A stretch of DNA of 32,362 bases from Priapulus caudatus. Taxonomy: Eukaryota > Priapulida > Priapulimorpha > Priapulimorphida > Priapulidae. Below the pieces are notes generated by a model. It saw nothing but the letters and a program-made list of their open reading frames with translations. It searched no databases and had not been told where the DNA came from. The stretch spans positions 259,033 through 291,394 of the forward strand of contig NW_014577111.1 in NCBI RefSeq assembly GCF_000485595.1, in the 5' to 3' direction. The translations under genes were made by a program, and so were the position numbers. The number at the start of each line of letters is the position of its first letter. Within the stretch, counting starts at the first letter, position 1. This document shows positions 21,167 to 32,287 of this stretch, one piece after another.

Positions 21167-21370
21167 GAGGGACGCGTATACACAGAGCTCCGTTACATCG
21201 CGGATTCTCATATTTTTTACATCTTCAAAATAGCTTCAACACGACAACATCGTTTAGCTTTTGAGTGACAATCTCAACGCAACCAGCGAAAAAACGTCGT
21301 TTTTTCCATATTGGCGTGAGGGAAGGGAATTGCTAGCACGTGTGCACGGATCAGTGCTGACTCAAAGTAT

Positions 21371-21409
21371 ATGGCAGCCGTGAAGTGTGCGGATAAAAAT
21401 TTCTACAGT
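21371..21409 (+). CDS. Possible first coding exon, unrecognised
   Basis: ATGGCAGCCGTGAAGTGT opens a frame reading MAAVKCADKNFY and meets a consensus donor (A|GTGAGTG at 21410). Without splicing, the frame continues to 21601. The region upstream is unique and moderately GC-rich. The peptide is too short to identify and no following exon was found, so this may be chance. Confidence 0.15.
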
Positions 21410-21601
21410 GAGTGCATATACAACTATTTTTGTCCTACTTTGCAATTTGGCGGCAATTCAACAACGAAAAAATGGCGCAAAATGTGCTCGTATAGCTGTA
21501 AGATACCACTGCAGTTATACATTAACGTAAAAAAGAACTCACGGAATATCAAGTATCAGCAGTTCAGAAAAACGTCGTCCATGGGAGTGTCTCTGGAATG
21601 A

Positions 21602-23690
21602 GCTCCTGTCAACATCATGTTTCTTTACGAGATTACAGTCACGATGTCATCAGTTTAATTGGGAACGATTGGAGCGTTAGAACATGTCTACCCGCAAATA
21701 CTTCAAATGCTACAAATGTACCGACAGATAATTACAAACAGTCGACGGAATAGCTCGGAATAGCTTAGTAGAGACCACGTGAAGTCGATCGGCGGCAATA
21801 ATATCTAAAATTCATTACTCAGTTTATAGATGCAACCTTTTATATCTGCGGTGCTGTCTTTGGTAAAAAAAAATTCAATGGGCATCCTCTATAGAGTCTA
21901 ACGGGCCATGCACTGCCAAATAACCCGCAGCAAGTCTGTGAACACTCTCGATATTTGACCTACGGACTGAACATTCAAGTTTGAATCCTGGCTACAGTGT
22001 TCTTTTATGGCGAGGCATTCAGAATAAGCGAGTTCTCTCGCGTGCTATAGCAAACAGCGCCGCCGACAGAGACATTACTGGGCTTCTCATTTCATCACAC
22101 GAGAAAAAAGACCACCTTGAATAAATGGTGAATATTATAGAATCATATGAAGCTCATTCCAGCAGGATTTCGTCCACGCGCATCCATATATTATAACGAA
22201 TAATTTCCAAATGCGCTACGTGACAACGAGTGATCAATCATCGGATTAAACTATCCGTTTGGTCTCTATCACGGGTAACGATTCATGTCAAACACGTGGA
22301 AACTTCAGCGACGGAATCGTTATGCTTTATCAGACATCTCCGTTGATATCACGCGACCGCCATTACGAAATTAAACTACTGCGGACATTTCAAAACATTT
22401 ACGTCTGCTGCAGTGCGGGGAAGTTTCCTCTGATGTTGCCGCCAAACATAATGAATATTGCGGGGAGATCTATTACTCAAAGTTAATCGGCATGATGTGC
22501 TGATAGAAATAACGTCGATTTTTAAACTAAAAGCAACCAAAAGCGCATATGCACTATACTTTATATATATATACATATATATATATATATACCTATTCAA
22601 ACGTCTACTCGGTGCAATCGGCGGGGCGCCAGCCTGTAGAGCGCCATAACTCTCAGCTTTTTCGGTTGCAGTATGTCGATGATATAGGGCGTAAAGGCCG
22701 TTTATCGATTATTGACCGGCGATAAAATATACTTATAAAATTATTCTCATCAAATAAAAGCTAGGCCGTTTAAATAGGGAGATGGGCATCATATATAGAA
22801 TGGGGTTTTATTTGATTAGCTGCACCTCGGAAGAAACCGTCGTGTGTGTCTAGAAACGTCAATATACATACGGCGTCATCGTCTGATAATGCATGATCGC
22901 TGTGTCGTTACATTTATTTAAGCGTGTCTTTTTGTCATCTTTTGCTGCGTTATATTCACTCTTTTACAATCTCACGAGCGATCATGTTCGTTCATAACCT
23001 TATTGGGAGAAATATTGATCTTACTGCGAAATAAAGTGAAATAATAGCAGACATGACGGTAAGGTGTAATCGGCTTTAAGTAGGTTTTCGCAAGTCCATC
23101 AAGATTCGACGATCTTTCACGCCTTCTCTCGCGCTACATCGCCGTGCGTTCGACCTTTGGCGTTAAAATGACACCTGCAGGCATGAGAACAGGTTGAGAT
23201 GTTTTTGGAGGAAATATTTCAATTCGTGCCTAAGGCACGATAACAGTGTGCGTAGCAATTTTTGAAACCATTTCCATGCTTTCGGGGCCATTTCCATGCA
23301 AGTCCATTCCGTTCTTAGTACCAATTTCGTGACTAACTATTCAAAGTCGTGTCATTTTCTATGAAAATTTCAATGTTTTATGTGGCGGTTAACTTAAACT
23401 AACTATTGCGAGATTTTTGCTCAGAAAAACCAAATATAGCTAAATATAGTCTCACCTGACAGCGGAAATATCACTGATTACACCAACATTAAAAATACTA
23501 AGATTTTATGCAGTTATAGCATAGAAAAATGGATTTCACCACATCGTAACAGCAATAAATTTTATTGTATGCCGATAATGCCTAATGGCAGCATTGGTAA
23601 ACTTGTATTTGTGTCGGTAATGAATTGAAAACAAGTGCATGCTTTGAGACAAACTCCACGACAGATGGCGCTCTCGCTCTGGCTCAATTC
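21602..23690. other. Unique AT-rich sequence, no gene recognised
   Basis: Mixed sequence without long convincing frames. It includes a TA run near 22560-22590 and a stretch of short ORFs that resemble no known family. Nothing here was matched to modules P-T. Confidence 0.5.
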
Positions 23691-23694
23691 TACT

Positions 23695-23719
23695 GATTCA
23701 ATTCAATTCAATTCAATTA
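23695..23719. repeat. ATTCA pentamer repeat
   Basis: Five ATTCA units in tandem. Confidence 0.9.
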
Positions 23720-23801
23720 TCCTGAGTGTGGGAAGGGGCACTACATGCAGTTTGGCTTTGAGAGAGCCTGTACTATGTCTACGGCAGATAAGCGGTGGCG
23801 C

Positions 23802-23945
23802 CACAAGCTAATCCATGCTTCCGGCTAGTTCACAGGCCAGCCAAGATGACAGGAAACGATTGTTTACAAAAAGGGTGTCACTTTCCCCCGGGCGTAGATG
23901 GACAAGATGGCGTCGATGGTGTAGATCATACTAGATGCTTCAAAG
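23802..23945. repeat. 144-bp direct repeat, left copy
   Basis: From CACAAGCTAATCCATGC to GATGCTTCAAAG, this is identical to 24320-24464 apart from one small change in an A-rich spot (TTACAAAAAGGG versus TTACACAAAAGGG). It contains GGACAAGATGGCGTCGATGG, which includes a YY1-type AAGATGGCG motif. Confidence 0.93.
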
Positions 23946-24012
23946 TCCAAATCTTCCACAGAAAGATTCCACAGTCATGCTTCCGTGCTAGACATGCTTC
24001 TATGCTTATTTT

Positions 24013-24072
24013 CCTAACCCTAGCCCTAATCCTAACTCTAACCCTAACCCTAACCCTAACCCTAATCCTAAC
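24013..24072. repeat. Interstitial telomere-like CCCTAA array
   Basis: About ten CCCTAA-type units, several exact and others CCTAAT or CTCTAA variants, read 5' CCCTAA on the plus strand (TTAGGG on the minus). The array lies between the two 144-bp direct repeats. TTAGGG is the usual metazoan telomere repeat, so this is best read as an interstitial copy. Confidence 0.9.
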
Positions 24073-24319
24073 ACAAGTGCAGCCACATCACGTGACCGTC
24101 CATTTACGCCCGGCGGAAAGTGTTTCCCTTACAAAAACAAGTAGTTCGAAACTGGCACTTTTTTGGTGAATCCGAAGGTTCTAAGACATTTTATTGTTAC
24201 TCTAGACAATTGCTGTTACTCAAGCAATAACGGTCGGTGTCATGAAAGTGGTGAAAACACTAGAAAACTCTCGCAATAGTTACTTTAAAGCATGCATTAA
24301 TTTACATTACATAGATACA

Positions 24320-24464
24320 CACAAGCTAATCCATGCTTCCGGCTAGTTCACAGGCCAGCCAAGATGACAGGAAACGATTGTTTACACAAAAGGGTGTCAC
24401 TTTCCCCCGGGCGTAGATGGACAAGATGGCGTCGATGGTGTAGATCATACTAGATGCTTCAAAG
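24320..24464. repeat. 144-bp direct repeat, right copy
   Basis: Second copy of 23802-23945; the flanking sequence diverges abruptly at both ends. The spacer between copies is about 374 bases. Confidence 0.93.
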
Positions 24465-24761
24465 AGAGTTCTGTTACTTCTGTGTGAAATTTGACGTAAT
24501 TTTCCTGACTTTTTATGAAGCTTTAAATTAATATGCCGTTTATTTTGACAAAAAAGTACGCAATGCCCCCCTAAGCTTTTTATTAGTTTTTTGCATCAAT
24601 CTCAAGAATGACTAAAATGAAAACCCAAACCCGGAAATCCAAGAATTCACGGAAAATTCTCTGGAAAATGCCTGCCGGTGACCTGCCGGCTTATAATACT
24701 TAGCTTTAATTAACGGCAACAAGAGCCTCGGCTTCTTCTTTCGCGATTCGCGGCGTTGCTA

Positions 24762-24815
24762 ATGGATTATTTGAGAAGCAAGGTGACCGCCAGCGTCACG
24801 CGGCAATATGATTTC
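24762..24815 (+). CDS. Possible short first coding exon (unrecognised)
   Basis: ATG at 24762 opens MDYLRSKVTASVTRQYDF and meets a donor (TTTC|GTGAGC at 24816) after exactly 18 codons. The upstream 80 bases are C/T- and CG-richer than the surroundings, as near a promoter. A short amphipathic N-terminus of this style occurs in several protein families, but I cannot assign one, and no second exon was found. The unspliced frame runs to 24983 without resemblance to anything known. Confidence 0.2.
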
Positions 24816-25094
24816 GTGAGCCTATGTCAATCGAAAGATTCATGGCTATATGTCACGCTAGGAGGCGCTAGGATAGCATGCCATAAGCTGCTCTGCTTTC
24901 ATGGTCCACAGACTCTCGCCAGAATATGCTTTCATCTTCATAAATCAACGCAAAATACTAAACCCCTTGGGTTGTTTCAGTGATAACTTTAACTTTAACT
25001 AAAGGTGTATAAAGGAGTTTTTTCCGATGGTATGAACGACGCAAATAGACGATGCGCTAGAGCGAATTTACATTCCACCAAAGATTCGTCCAGT

Positions 25095-25130
25095 GAGAGA
25101 GAGAGAGAGTGTGTGTGAAAGAGAGAGAGA

Positions 25131-25170
<40 letters not shown>
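25095..25170. repeat. GA then CA microsatellite
   Basis: GAGAGA runs with a GTGTGTG interruption switch to a pure CA run of about 38 bases. Confidence 0.93.
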
Positions 25171-25320
25171 AAAACCCTACAAGCGTGTGTTTGTCACCCT
25201 AGTCCCCATCAAAGACATGGCTAGCGTAGCTAGTGATAAAATTTCACCGGGTATCTGTCGTTTCCACCAAACACCACTCATCAAAGCATTTAGCCTCGCT
25301 TCTAGTTTACCAGCGTAAAT

Positions 25321-25395
25321 GTCAGTTCGCTATATTCGCGGCTCCTGTGCTACAGGCTTTCCTGCTCAGCAAGCCTATAGGAAAAGCGAACTGAC
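25321..25395. repeat. 75-base two-tier hairpin
   Basis: The outer stem is GTCAGTTCGCT (25321-25331) with AGCGAACTGAC (25385-25395). An inner stem CTACAGGCTT pairs with AAGCCTATAG with one mismatch around an 11-base loop. It could be a small MITE-like palindrome or a folded RNA, but no promoter evidence was found. Confidence 0.65.
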
Positions 25396-26870
25396 GCTGT
25401 AAGCTTGTTTAAAGACATGGGTAAACACAGAGGCTTGAACCTGTATATAGTGTATCTATCCATATCTGTGCTATATATAGTTGATGGCAAGCTGAAATGA
25501 ACCGACACTTAAGAAACCGTTACTTGATGTCGTACTATTAATTGTATATTATATATTATATACTGTTATGATATGTTATCAGTATAAATTAATATCTATA
25601 ATTCGGAAATTCATGAAATTCAGTATTAAAAGGAAAGTAATTGAAATCCATGGTTTTTCTGATTGTCCTGTCTCTGTTGATCCTTTTCGCTAAAAGAAAG
25701 GTTTATGTGTTTCCTATCAATATTTTCTAAAGTTATATGTCTTGTAAACTTTACTAAAGCAATGTCTAGCCATAAAGAGCCTGTTTTTGGTTTACCTTTC
25801 GCTTTTTATCTGGAACACATTTGATTCGACAAAGCACTCACTTGTGTTCACCAAACGTTTAATCATTCATTGATCGAGTCGACAATATACATCATACATG
25901 TACACGCCCTGTTGGAAAGACTAGCCCAGCTGCTTCTGCCATCTGGTGGCCTGATCTTTTACAAATAGTGTGCAATTAATATTTCTTCGCCCAAATCTCC
26001 TAAAATCTCTACAGGTTTGTATTTTCTGACAGCACATACTAATGCATTGTGCCCCACACACCTACGATGATGACTGTCACATTGATGTGTGATAGGTTTT
26101 TGGCCAAGACTAGCACAATCTTCACGTGAACTCACTCATACCAAAATGTCATCGTTCGGCTTCGTGTGTGATCCACAGATGCCAGGTCGCATATCTTTCC
26201 TGACACTCTTAGCTATTTTAAATTCACTCCGTGACAGCAGTGAAAAGATGATGGCATGCTTCTATCACAGATTAACGTACTTACCAACAGCTTCTAATTC
26301 AGCCACTCTGACAAGTTAAAGCGAAATCACTTACCTATATATAGAGACGGCGACCAGTACACGTCCAAGAATCAGTGGGATCGAACATAAAAAAAGAGAA
26401 AAATATATATATTTAGACATATTCAATTATAGATGACATTTAAATGCGACATGTGTGACATATAATAATGAGGCGTATATCCGAGCACTCGCACCTTTAC
26501 TTCATACTAAATCTGTTCATGATTAAAACTGACACCAGATGGCGCTGCTAGCCTGTATTAGCATTTGTTTCGCTATACCAAGATAGTTACACCGATGGTA
26601 TCAATAATAAAATATCCGTGCACACTTTGAAAGAATAACTGAATATACCGTGACAGGTCGCAAACTATATAGGTGACACGTATCAAAACTAAAAATAAAA
26701 TAAAATAAAGCATATGAATAGGAAGAGATTTTCCGAACAATCTCGATCATTTTTTGTAAGTCGTTTATTATGAAGAAAATAAATTAAACTATTAAGAGTT
26801 AGTTATTAGAACCTTATAAAAACGACGTATATAAATATCAACTCCCTATTCAGTCGGACCGATCGACCAT
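25396..26870. other. Unique AT-rich sequence, no gene recognised
   Basis: Scattered short frames and TA-rich patches (about 25540-25590) are present, with no microsatellite longer than a few units. No similarity to modules P-T noticed. Confidence 0.5.
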
Positions 26871-26875
26871 TCTTT

Positions 26876-26924
26876 CCTCTCTCTCTCTCTATCTCTCTCT
26901 CTCTCTCTCTCTTCTCTCTCTGCT

Positions 26925-26963
<39 letters not shown>

Positions 26964-27100
26964 TTCTGCTTTCTACTTTCTCTTTCTGTTTTCTCTCTCT
27001 TCTCTTTCTCTCTCTCATCTCTCTCTCTCTCTCTCTCATTCGCTCTCTTCAATCTCTCTCGTCTCGTCGTCTCTCTCTCGTCTCTCTCTCTCTCCTTTTA
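26876..27100. repeat. CT-rich microsatellite block
   Basis: CTCTCT runs with TTTC and GTCT interruptions, on the left of module S copy B. Arg/Glu-rich minus-strand frames are its translation. Confidence 0.93.
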
Positions 27101-27102
27101 AC

Positions 27103-27834
27103 ACACCACAAAACCGCTATTCGTCTTCTCTGTCGCTATATTATATATATACCTCTATTTCGATCTTGCTATTTCTGTTGTCTTCATTCTATTCTCTTTG
27201 GCATCGCTCGCCAATTCGCTTACGCGAATATTTGCTGCGCTAGAGCTGCAGCTTCCGTTATAATCTATTTTTAATCAACCGATTGTGTGCCCACAGATTT
27301 TTTCCTTTATAGATTACCAGCAGATTTTTGCTGGGAGATTCTTTAGCTGTATTGCGTTGTCCAGCTAGATTGGATGGTTATAGCGTTTAGGCATCCTCTA
27401 AGCTGACAGTAGTCCGACATTGCAATGATAACGGACAGGACCTTGCCGGCCGTGGTCTTTTACCGTTATCCGGATTCTACGTTTTCTCTGAGAGTGCCAG
27501 ATATACAATCTCTCGTACTTCTCACATGGCTGAGAGGAACCGAAGCAGTTGGTTCGCACTGGTGCACTATAGGCCGTCATGGGGCAGAAATGATGAAGCG
27601 GTTATTCATCGCTTCTACTGCGACTAGTTGGTTCTATGGGTTAGATCAGACTATATATTCGCTATAGGGCTTATAGACTTCAACGTGTTGTAGCTAGGCT
27701 ACCAAGGGAAATGGTTAGCATTCGAGATTTCGCGAGGCTTCGGTACGGCAGTGCACATGATTGTCATAGTTTGTATATTTACTACGAGAAAGGCCGTCAA
27801 GCGGCGGACTAGTAATAGCCAGTAAAAGCAGAGA
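27103..27834. repeat. Repeat module S, copy B
   Basis: Collinear with 13138-13828 from ACCGCTAT to AAAGCAGAGATCACAC, slightly longer because of scattered single-base insertions (for example CGATTGTGTGCC versus CGATGATGTGCC). Confidence 0.8.
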
Positions 27835-28095
27835 TCACACAACGCGCGCACACGCACGGCACCTCACGCACCACAACACAAGGTCACACCAGGTAGTGTG
27901 TCAGCACAAACAATTGCGCAACCTGTCGCGCCCGCCAATGCACAGCTGCACACGGCACGCGTGCACGTTAGCGTCAGGCGCACACAACGCACGCTCACGA
28001 CACAACACACACACACACACGACACACACACGCGACGCACGCACGCACGCACGCCACGTGCACACCCACTACATTCACACACGCAACGCATATTA
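27835..28095. repeat. CA/CGCA repeat block
   Basis: CACACA and ACGCACGC repeats are interspersed with unique patches. It corresponds to the start of 13830-14335. Confidence 0.8.
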
Positions 28096-28104
28096 GGTCA
28101 CTCG

Positions 28105-28129
28105 TCGACTTTTGACGTGAAAAAGTCGA
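28105..28129. repeat. Short perfect hairpin
   Basis: TCGACTTTT (28105-28113) and AAAAGTCGA (28121-28129) pair around GACGTGA. It marks the start of a unique, CG-containing interval (28096-28670) with no gene recognised. Confidence 0.7.
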
Positions 28130-28671
28130 AGCGGCTGTAATATCGATGGCAGGCTGGCCATTAGCAGCCAGCGCACGCCAGCGCTCCCGTGGCCTACCGA
28201 TATACCGCGGTCTCTAAAATTCACTAAAAGCGCAGACGCGACGGAAAACACGAAATGTCACTTTTAGCGTCAACTGTTTCACTAGCGTCGTTATCGCACA
28301 ATATGAGGCAAATGTATTCAGCGTGAAAAAGCGCAGACTGACGCGCTTACACGTACGCCGTTCTTTTAAATAGAGTAATCCAGCTAATAGGCAATGCATT
28401 TCGTAGAATGCAAAGCAGCAAACATAAGCAGGCGAGAGCTGATCAGATTTCAGGCAGACTTCGCCACCGTGGCGCTCGAGTGATCAGGAAACAATTAAAG
28501 GCGCAGATTTTAATAGAGATGATAACAAAAAGATTTATAATTGTCAACGTAAAGATAATTACTGGAGATAGATTTCTATGGTCTCTACAAAAGCAAGATG
28601 TAGCCATGCGGAAAGATGCAGGTTTCAATGAAGTCAGAGGTAATCATCACACGGTAGGGCACAGTGAGATA

Positions 28672-29005
28672 AAACAACAACAGTAACACAGTAACAGCAG
28701 CAACAGCAGCAACAGCAATAACAACAGCAGCAACAGGCAGCAAACAACAACAAACAGCAACAACAACAACGAACAAGAACAGCAGCAGCGGCAGTCGCAA
28801 CAGCAGCAGCATGAGCAGCAACAACAGCAGTAGGCAGGCAGCAGCAAGGCACCAAAAACAAGCAACAGCAGTAGCAGCGGCAGTAAGCAGCAGGAGCAAC
28901 ATCACCAGCACAACAGCAGCAGCAGTAGTAGTAGCAGCAGCAGCGGTGGCAGTGAAGCACAAAAGTAGTGAGCAGGCAGGCAGCAGCAACGACACAACAA
29001 CAACA
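28672..29005. repeat. CAG/CAA trinucleotide array
   Basis: AACAACAGCAGCAACAG units with AGTAGT patches fill about 330 bases. The low-complexity frames (Ser/Asn/Ala, Leu/Cys on the minus strand) are translations of the repeat. Confidence 0.9.
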
Positions 29006-29089
29006 GCTACATGACTATACAGGCTCTATTGAACACAGTGTTCCGCCGTACTCAGCGCAAATGTATCATCGACAACGCTGAACGACAAA

Positions 29090-29370
29090 TTGGCCTCCCG
29101 CCCTCCCCGCTCCTTCCACCGTCCCCGCTGCCGCGATCCTCTGCGCACCTGCCCTCTCCCGCTCCTCGCCCGTCTCCGTCTCCCGCTCCTCCCCCTGCTG
29201 CTGCTCTCCGTATCTCGCACTGGGCCTACCTTCGCCGCTCCCCCTTGCTCCTTTTTCGCTCACCATCGCATCCTCATCTCCTCCCAATCCACTCTTCTCT
29301 CATTCGCCTCTTCCCTTCGCTCCTCGCCGCTCCCCTTGCTTCTCCTACTTCCTCTATCCTCACCCGTGTC
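29090..29370. repeat. C-rich CCCT/CTCC low-complexity tract
   Basis: Degenerate CCGCTCCTCC-type pyrimidine sequence gives Pro/Leu/Ser frames. No coding signature was seen. The 29371-29520 interval is unique. Confidence 0.7.
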
Positions 29371-29544
29371 TCCGTGCGTTGTAGTGCGAGCATGCTGACA
29401 TGGGCTACCTTGTGATTCGATGTCTGCTAGGTCACGCCTGATGGGTCACCTGCATGACATCTGTGGAGTATTGGATCGAGATTGCATCTATCTATTACTT
29501 TGCTGTATGCGAGTTGGTCGAGAGAGAGACGCATGCGCGAGAAG

Positions 29545-29765
29545 AAAGAACGCCCGCCGCTAGAGAGAGGGTGAGAGGCGTGAGAGGTGAAGAGGGTGAG
29601 AGGGTGAGAGGGTGAGAGGGGAGAGGGTGAGAGGGTGAGAGGGTGAGAGGGTGAGAGGGTGAAAAAGTGAGAGGTGAAGAGGTGAGTAGGGAGAGGTGAG
29701 AGGGTGAAGGGTGAGAGGGTAAAGAGGGTGAGAGGGTGGGAAGGAGAGAGGGAGAGAGGGAGAAG
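29545..29765. repeat. GTGAGAGG octamer minisatellite
   Basis: GTGAGAGG units are tandemly repeated, cleanest at 29590-29660 and degenerate towards both ends. The array runs directly into GATA repeats. Confidence 0.9.
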
Positions 29766-30395
29766 TTGATAGATAAGTAGATAGATTATTATATTATATA
29801 GACGATAAATAGATAAGATAGATAGATAGGATAGATAGGATAGGATAAGATAGATAGATAGATAGGATGGATAGATAGGATAGGATAGATAGGATAGATA
29901 CGGATTGATGATAAGATAGATAGGATAGATAGATAGGATAAGATAGATAGGATAGATAGATAGGAATAGATGATAGGATAGATAGGATTGATTAGGATAA
30001 GATAGGATAGGATAGATAGATAGGTAAGATGATAGGATAGATAGATAGGATAAGATAGATTTTAGGATAGATTAGGATTGATAGGATTAGATTAGATAAG
30101 ATAGATTAAGATAGATTAGATAGATAGATAGATTATTATTATATAAGATAGATAAATAGATTAGATAGATGAGTAGGATAGATAGGATAGAATAATAGGA
30201 TAGGATAAGATAGATAGGTAGTATATGGATAACGATAGGATAAGATAGATAGGATAGATAAGGATAGATAGGATAGGATAGATAGATAGATAGATAGATA
30301 GGATAGGATAGGATAGGATAGGATAGGATAGGATAGGATAGGATAGGATAGGATAGGATAGGATAGGATAGGATAGGATAGGATAGGATAGGATA
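29766..30395. repeat. GATA/GGATA array (third)
   Basis: About 530 bases of mixed GATAGATAG and GGATA repeats end in a pure GGATA run of about 19 units (30298-30393), immediately left of module T copy B. Confidence 0.94.
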
Positions 30396-31835
30396 TGGAT
30401 ATGCTCACTAGTAGTGTAATGGATGACTTTTTGTTGCGAAGTTGATCCATTTTAATGAAAGAGTGGCTAATATAGAGGAAAAGTAGTGCGGAGTGAGTAA
30501 AGATAGCACTCATTAAACTGCATTACGCTGATTATGCTTTTTAGCGGCTAGATTAAAATCTTTTGTTCCATTTTAAAAACGCACGCGACGTACGGAAACG
30601 TGCATGCACGCATGCAGGTTACGTACACACGGCACCCACACGATCGCAATGTGGCAATGTCTTATTGAGCAGAAATGTGACTCCGAAGTTACAAACTCCT
30701 ATCGGACAGAGTTTCGGGTAGCAGAACATGATAAGTTTGCTTTGGAGTGAAGAGACTGAGCACGCCAACAGCACGCGCTACGCTAGCGCAAATTTAGTTC
30801 GCCTCGAACGTAAACTCTATATTTTGTTTCCTGATTGTATAATTGTAATGTAGATAACATATTATTTAACAAATTTCACAATTTTCGTACTAAGTAAAAC
30901 ATGCTGAACAATAAATTATAAGCATGTGTTTCAATAAAACACACAACGTTCGCGTCGGCTGTGTACGGCGATGTGTAACATGTGACGCATACTGTGGTGC
31001 TACTTTCGTAAGAGGAGTACTTTTCGTTTAGATCTTATGAAGAAATGTTGTGAAAGTAGGCAATACAAATAAGTTTGTAGTGAATTTTACAATATTGGAC
31101 GAGGCTCAAGAAGGTTATATCTATGCATTTTGGCGAGAGAACATGCCGTTTTAAAGCAGCAAAAACAGCGGCAGGGCGAGCTCGTCAACGATGGAAATAC
31201 ATTCAGCGCCACCGACAGCTTAACTAACGATGATACACGCGAGAACATAGACGTCGTCACTGGCAGATATTTATAACCGACGTTATACTAACAAAGATCA
31301 TGAACGATTGTTCACAGAATCTTTGTTAATAATTTATAGTGTATCTATAACGTTATAGTATGCGATATACGTTATAATAATCTAGCGTATATATATAACG
31401 TTAATAGTATAACTACTCGTTATAATAATCTAGTAGATATAATGACGGTGCCGTGTCGTGTATCAACACTGCTCTACGTGATTGCTGTAGATCGTGTCTT
31501 TGTCGATCGAGGCTCTCTGATGCGCTAGGGCAGTGCCTGGCATCCAGGTGGGCATTACTGCTCGATATTTTCATCAGTATGCCACCCTTTCTCTTCGCTT
31601 CTCTCTCTTTCGTTCTCTTTCTTCTGCGTCTCTTTCTCTCTCGCTCTCTCTCCGCTTTCCCCTAATTCGTCTCGCGCGCCGGTCTCTCTCTTGCTTTCAT
31701 ACAAACTTAATATTTTATATCCTACTAATATTATATATTCTATATCTTTTTATTTACACTTATATCAGCAATCTCTCTAAGTCATATCGTTAAACATTAA
31801 TTTTTGGTCGTTCTTGGCTAATGAAGCATCGTTTG

Positions 31836-31846
<11 letters not shown>
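30396..31846. repeat. Repeat module T, copy B
   Basis: Collinear with 19744-21138 and about 55 bases longer, from many isolated one- and two-base insertions. It retains the palindrome cluster (about 31270-31440) and the CT-rich tract (about 31587-31660). Confidence 0.82.
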
Positions 31847-31885
<39 letters not shown>

Positions 31886-31892
31886 ATTATAT
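31838..31892. repeat. TA microsatellite
   Basis: A TA run of about 45 bases with slips replaces the GAC array found at the same place in module T copy A. Confidence 0.93.
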
Positions 31893-31923
31893 TGTCTTGT
31901 TATATTACTGATAAGACAAGATA

Positions 31924-32184
31924 ATGTCTTTCGACTTCGCCCACGTGTTGGAGGCACGCCCAAAATCGCCTGCGTCACGTAAAGGGAATGCGTATGTGCG
32001 TATATATTGTTGGCGATTCGCGCGTGCCGCCTGCCTGGTACAACAACCATGCGAATCAACTGCATTTGCAAATGAAGGCTTGATTCGGTGCGCGCATTCT
32101 TTCGTCAGTAGTCGCGGCGAGGCGCATTTTGAATACGGGGCAAGCCGTGCGAGATGGAGACATTGTTCAGCGGGCGGTGACTGA
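31924..32184. other. Unidentified non-repetitive open stretch
   Basis: The sequence from the end of the TA array to the CAT repeat is complex, CG-containing and open on both strands: a plus frame 31924-32184 starting MSFDFAHVLEARP and a minus frame 31905-32222. A third frame reads RILNTGQAVRDGDIVQRAV to a stop near 32216. The composition suits coding or transposon-derived DNA, but no family was recognised and the strand cannot be chosen. Confidence 0.3.
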
Positions 32185-32227
32185 TCGGCCGGGACGCTAC
32201 ACTGATGTTGCCTGATAAACATGAGCT

Positions 32228-32287
32228 TCCATCATCATCATTCCATATCATCATCATGCATCATCATCATCATCATCATCATCATCG
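32228..32287. repeat. CAT trinucleotide array
   Basis: CATCATCAT runs with two short interruptions. The remaining sequence to the end of the window is unique. Confidence 0.93.

Noticed and set aside
21900-22010. tRNA-like B-box (GTTTGAATCCTGG) near 21978
   Set aside because: The T-stem does not pair properly, and no A-box or acceptor stem was found at the right distance.
28408-28686. 92-residue plus-strand ORF
   Set aside because: It runs into the CAG/CAA array, has no recognisable domain, and its length is within chance expectation.
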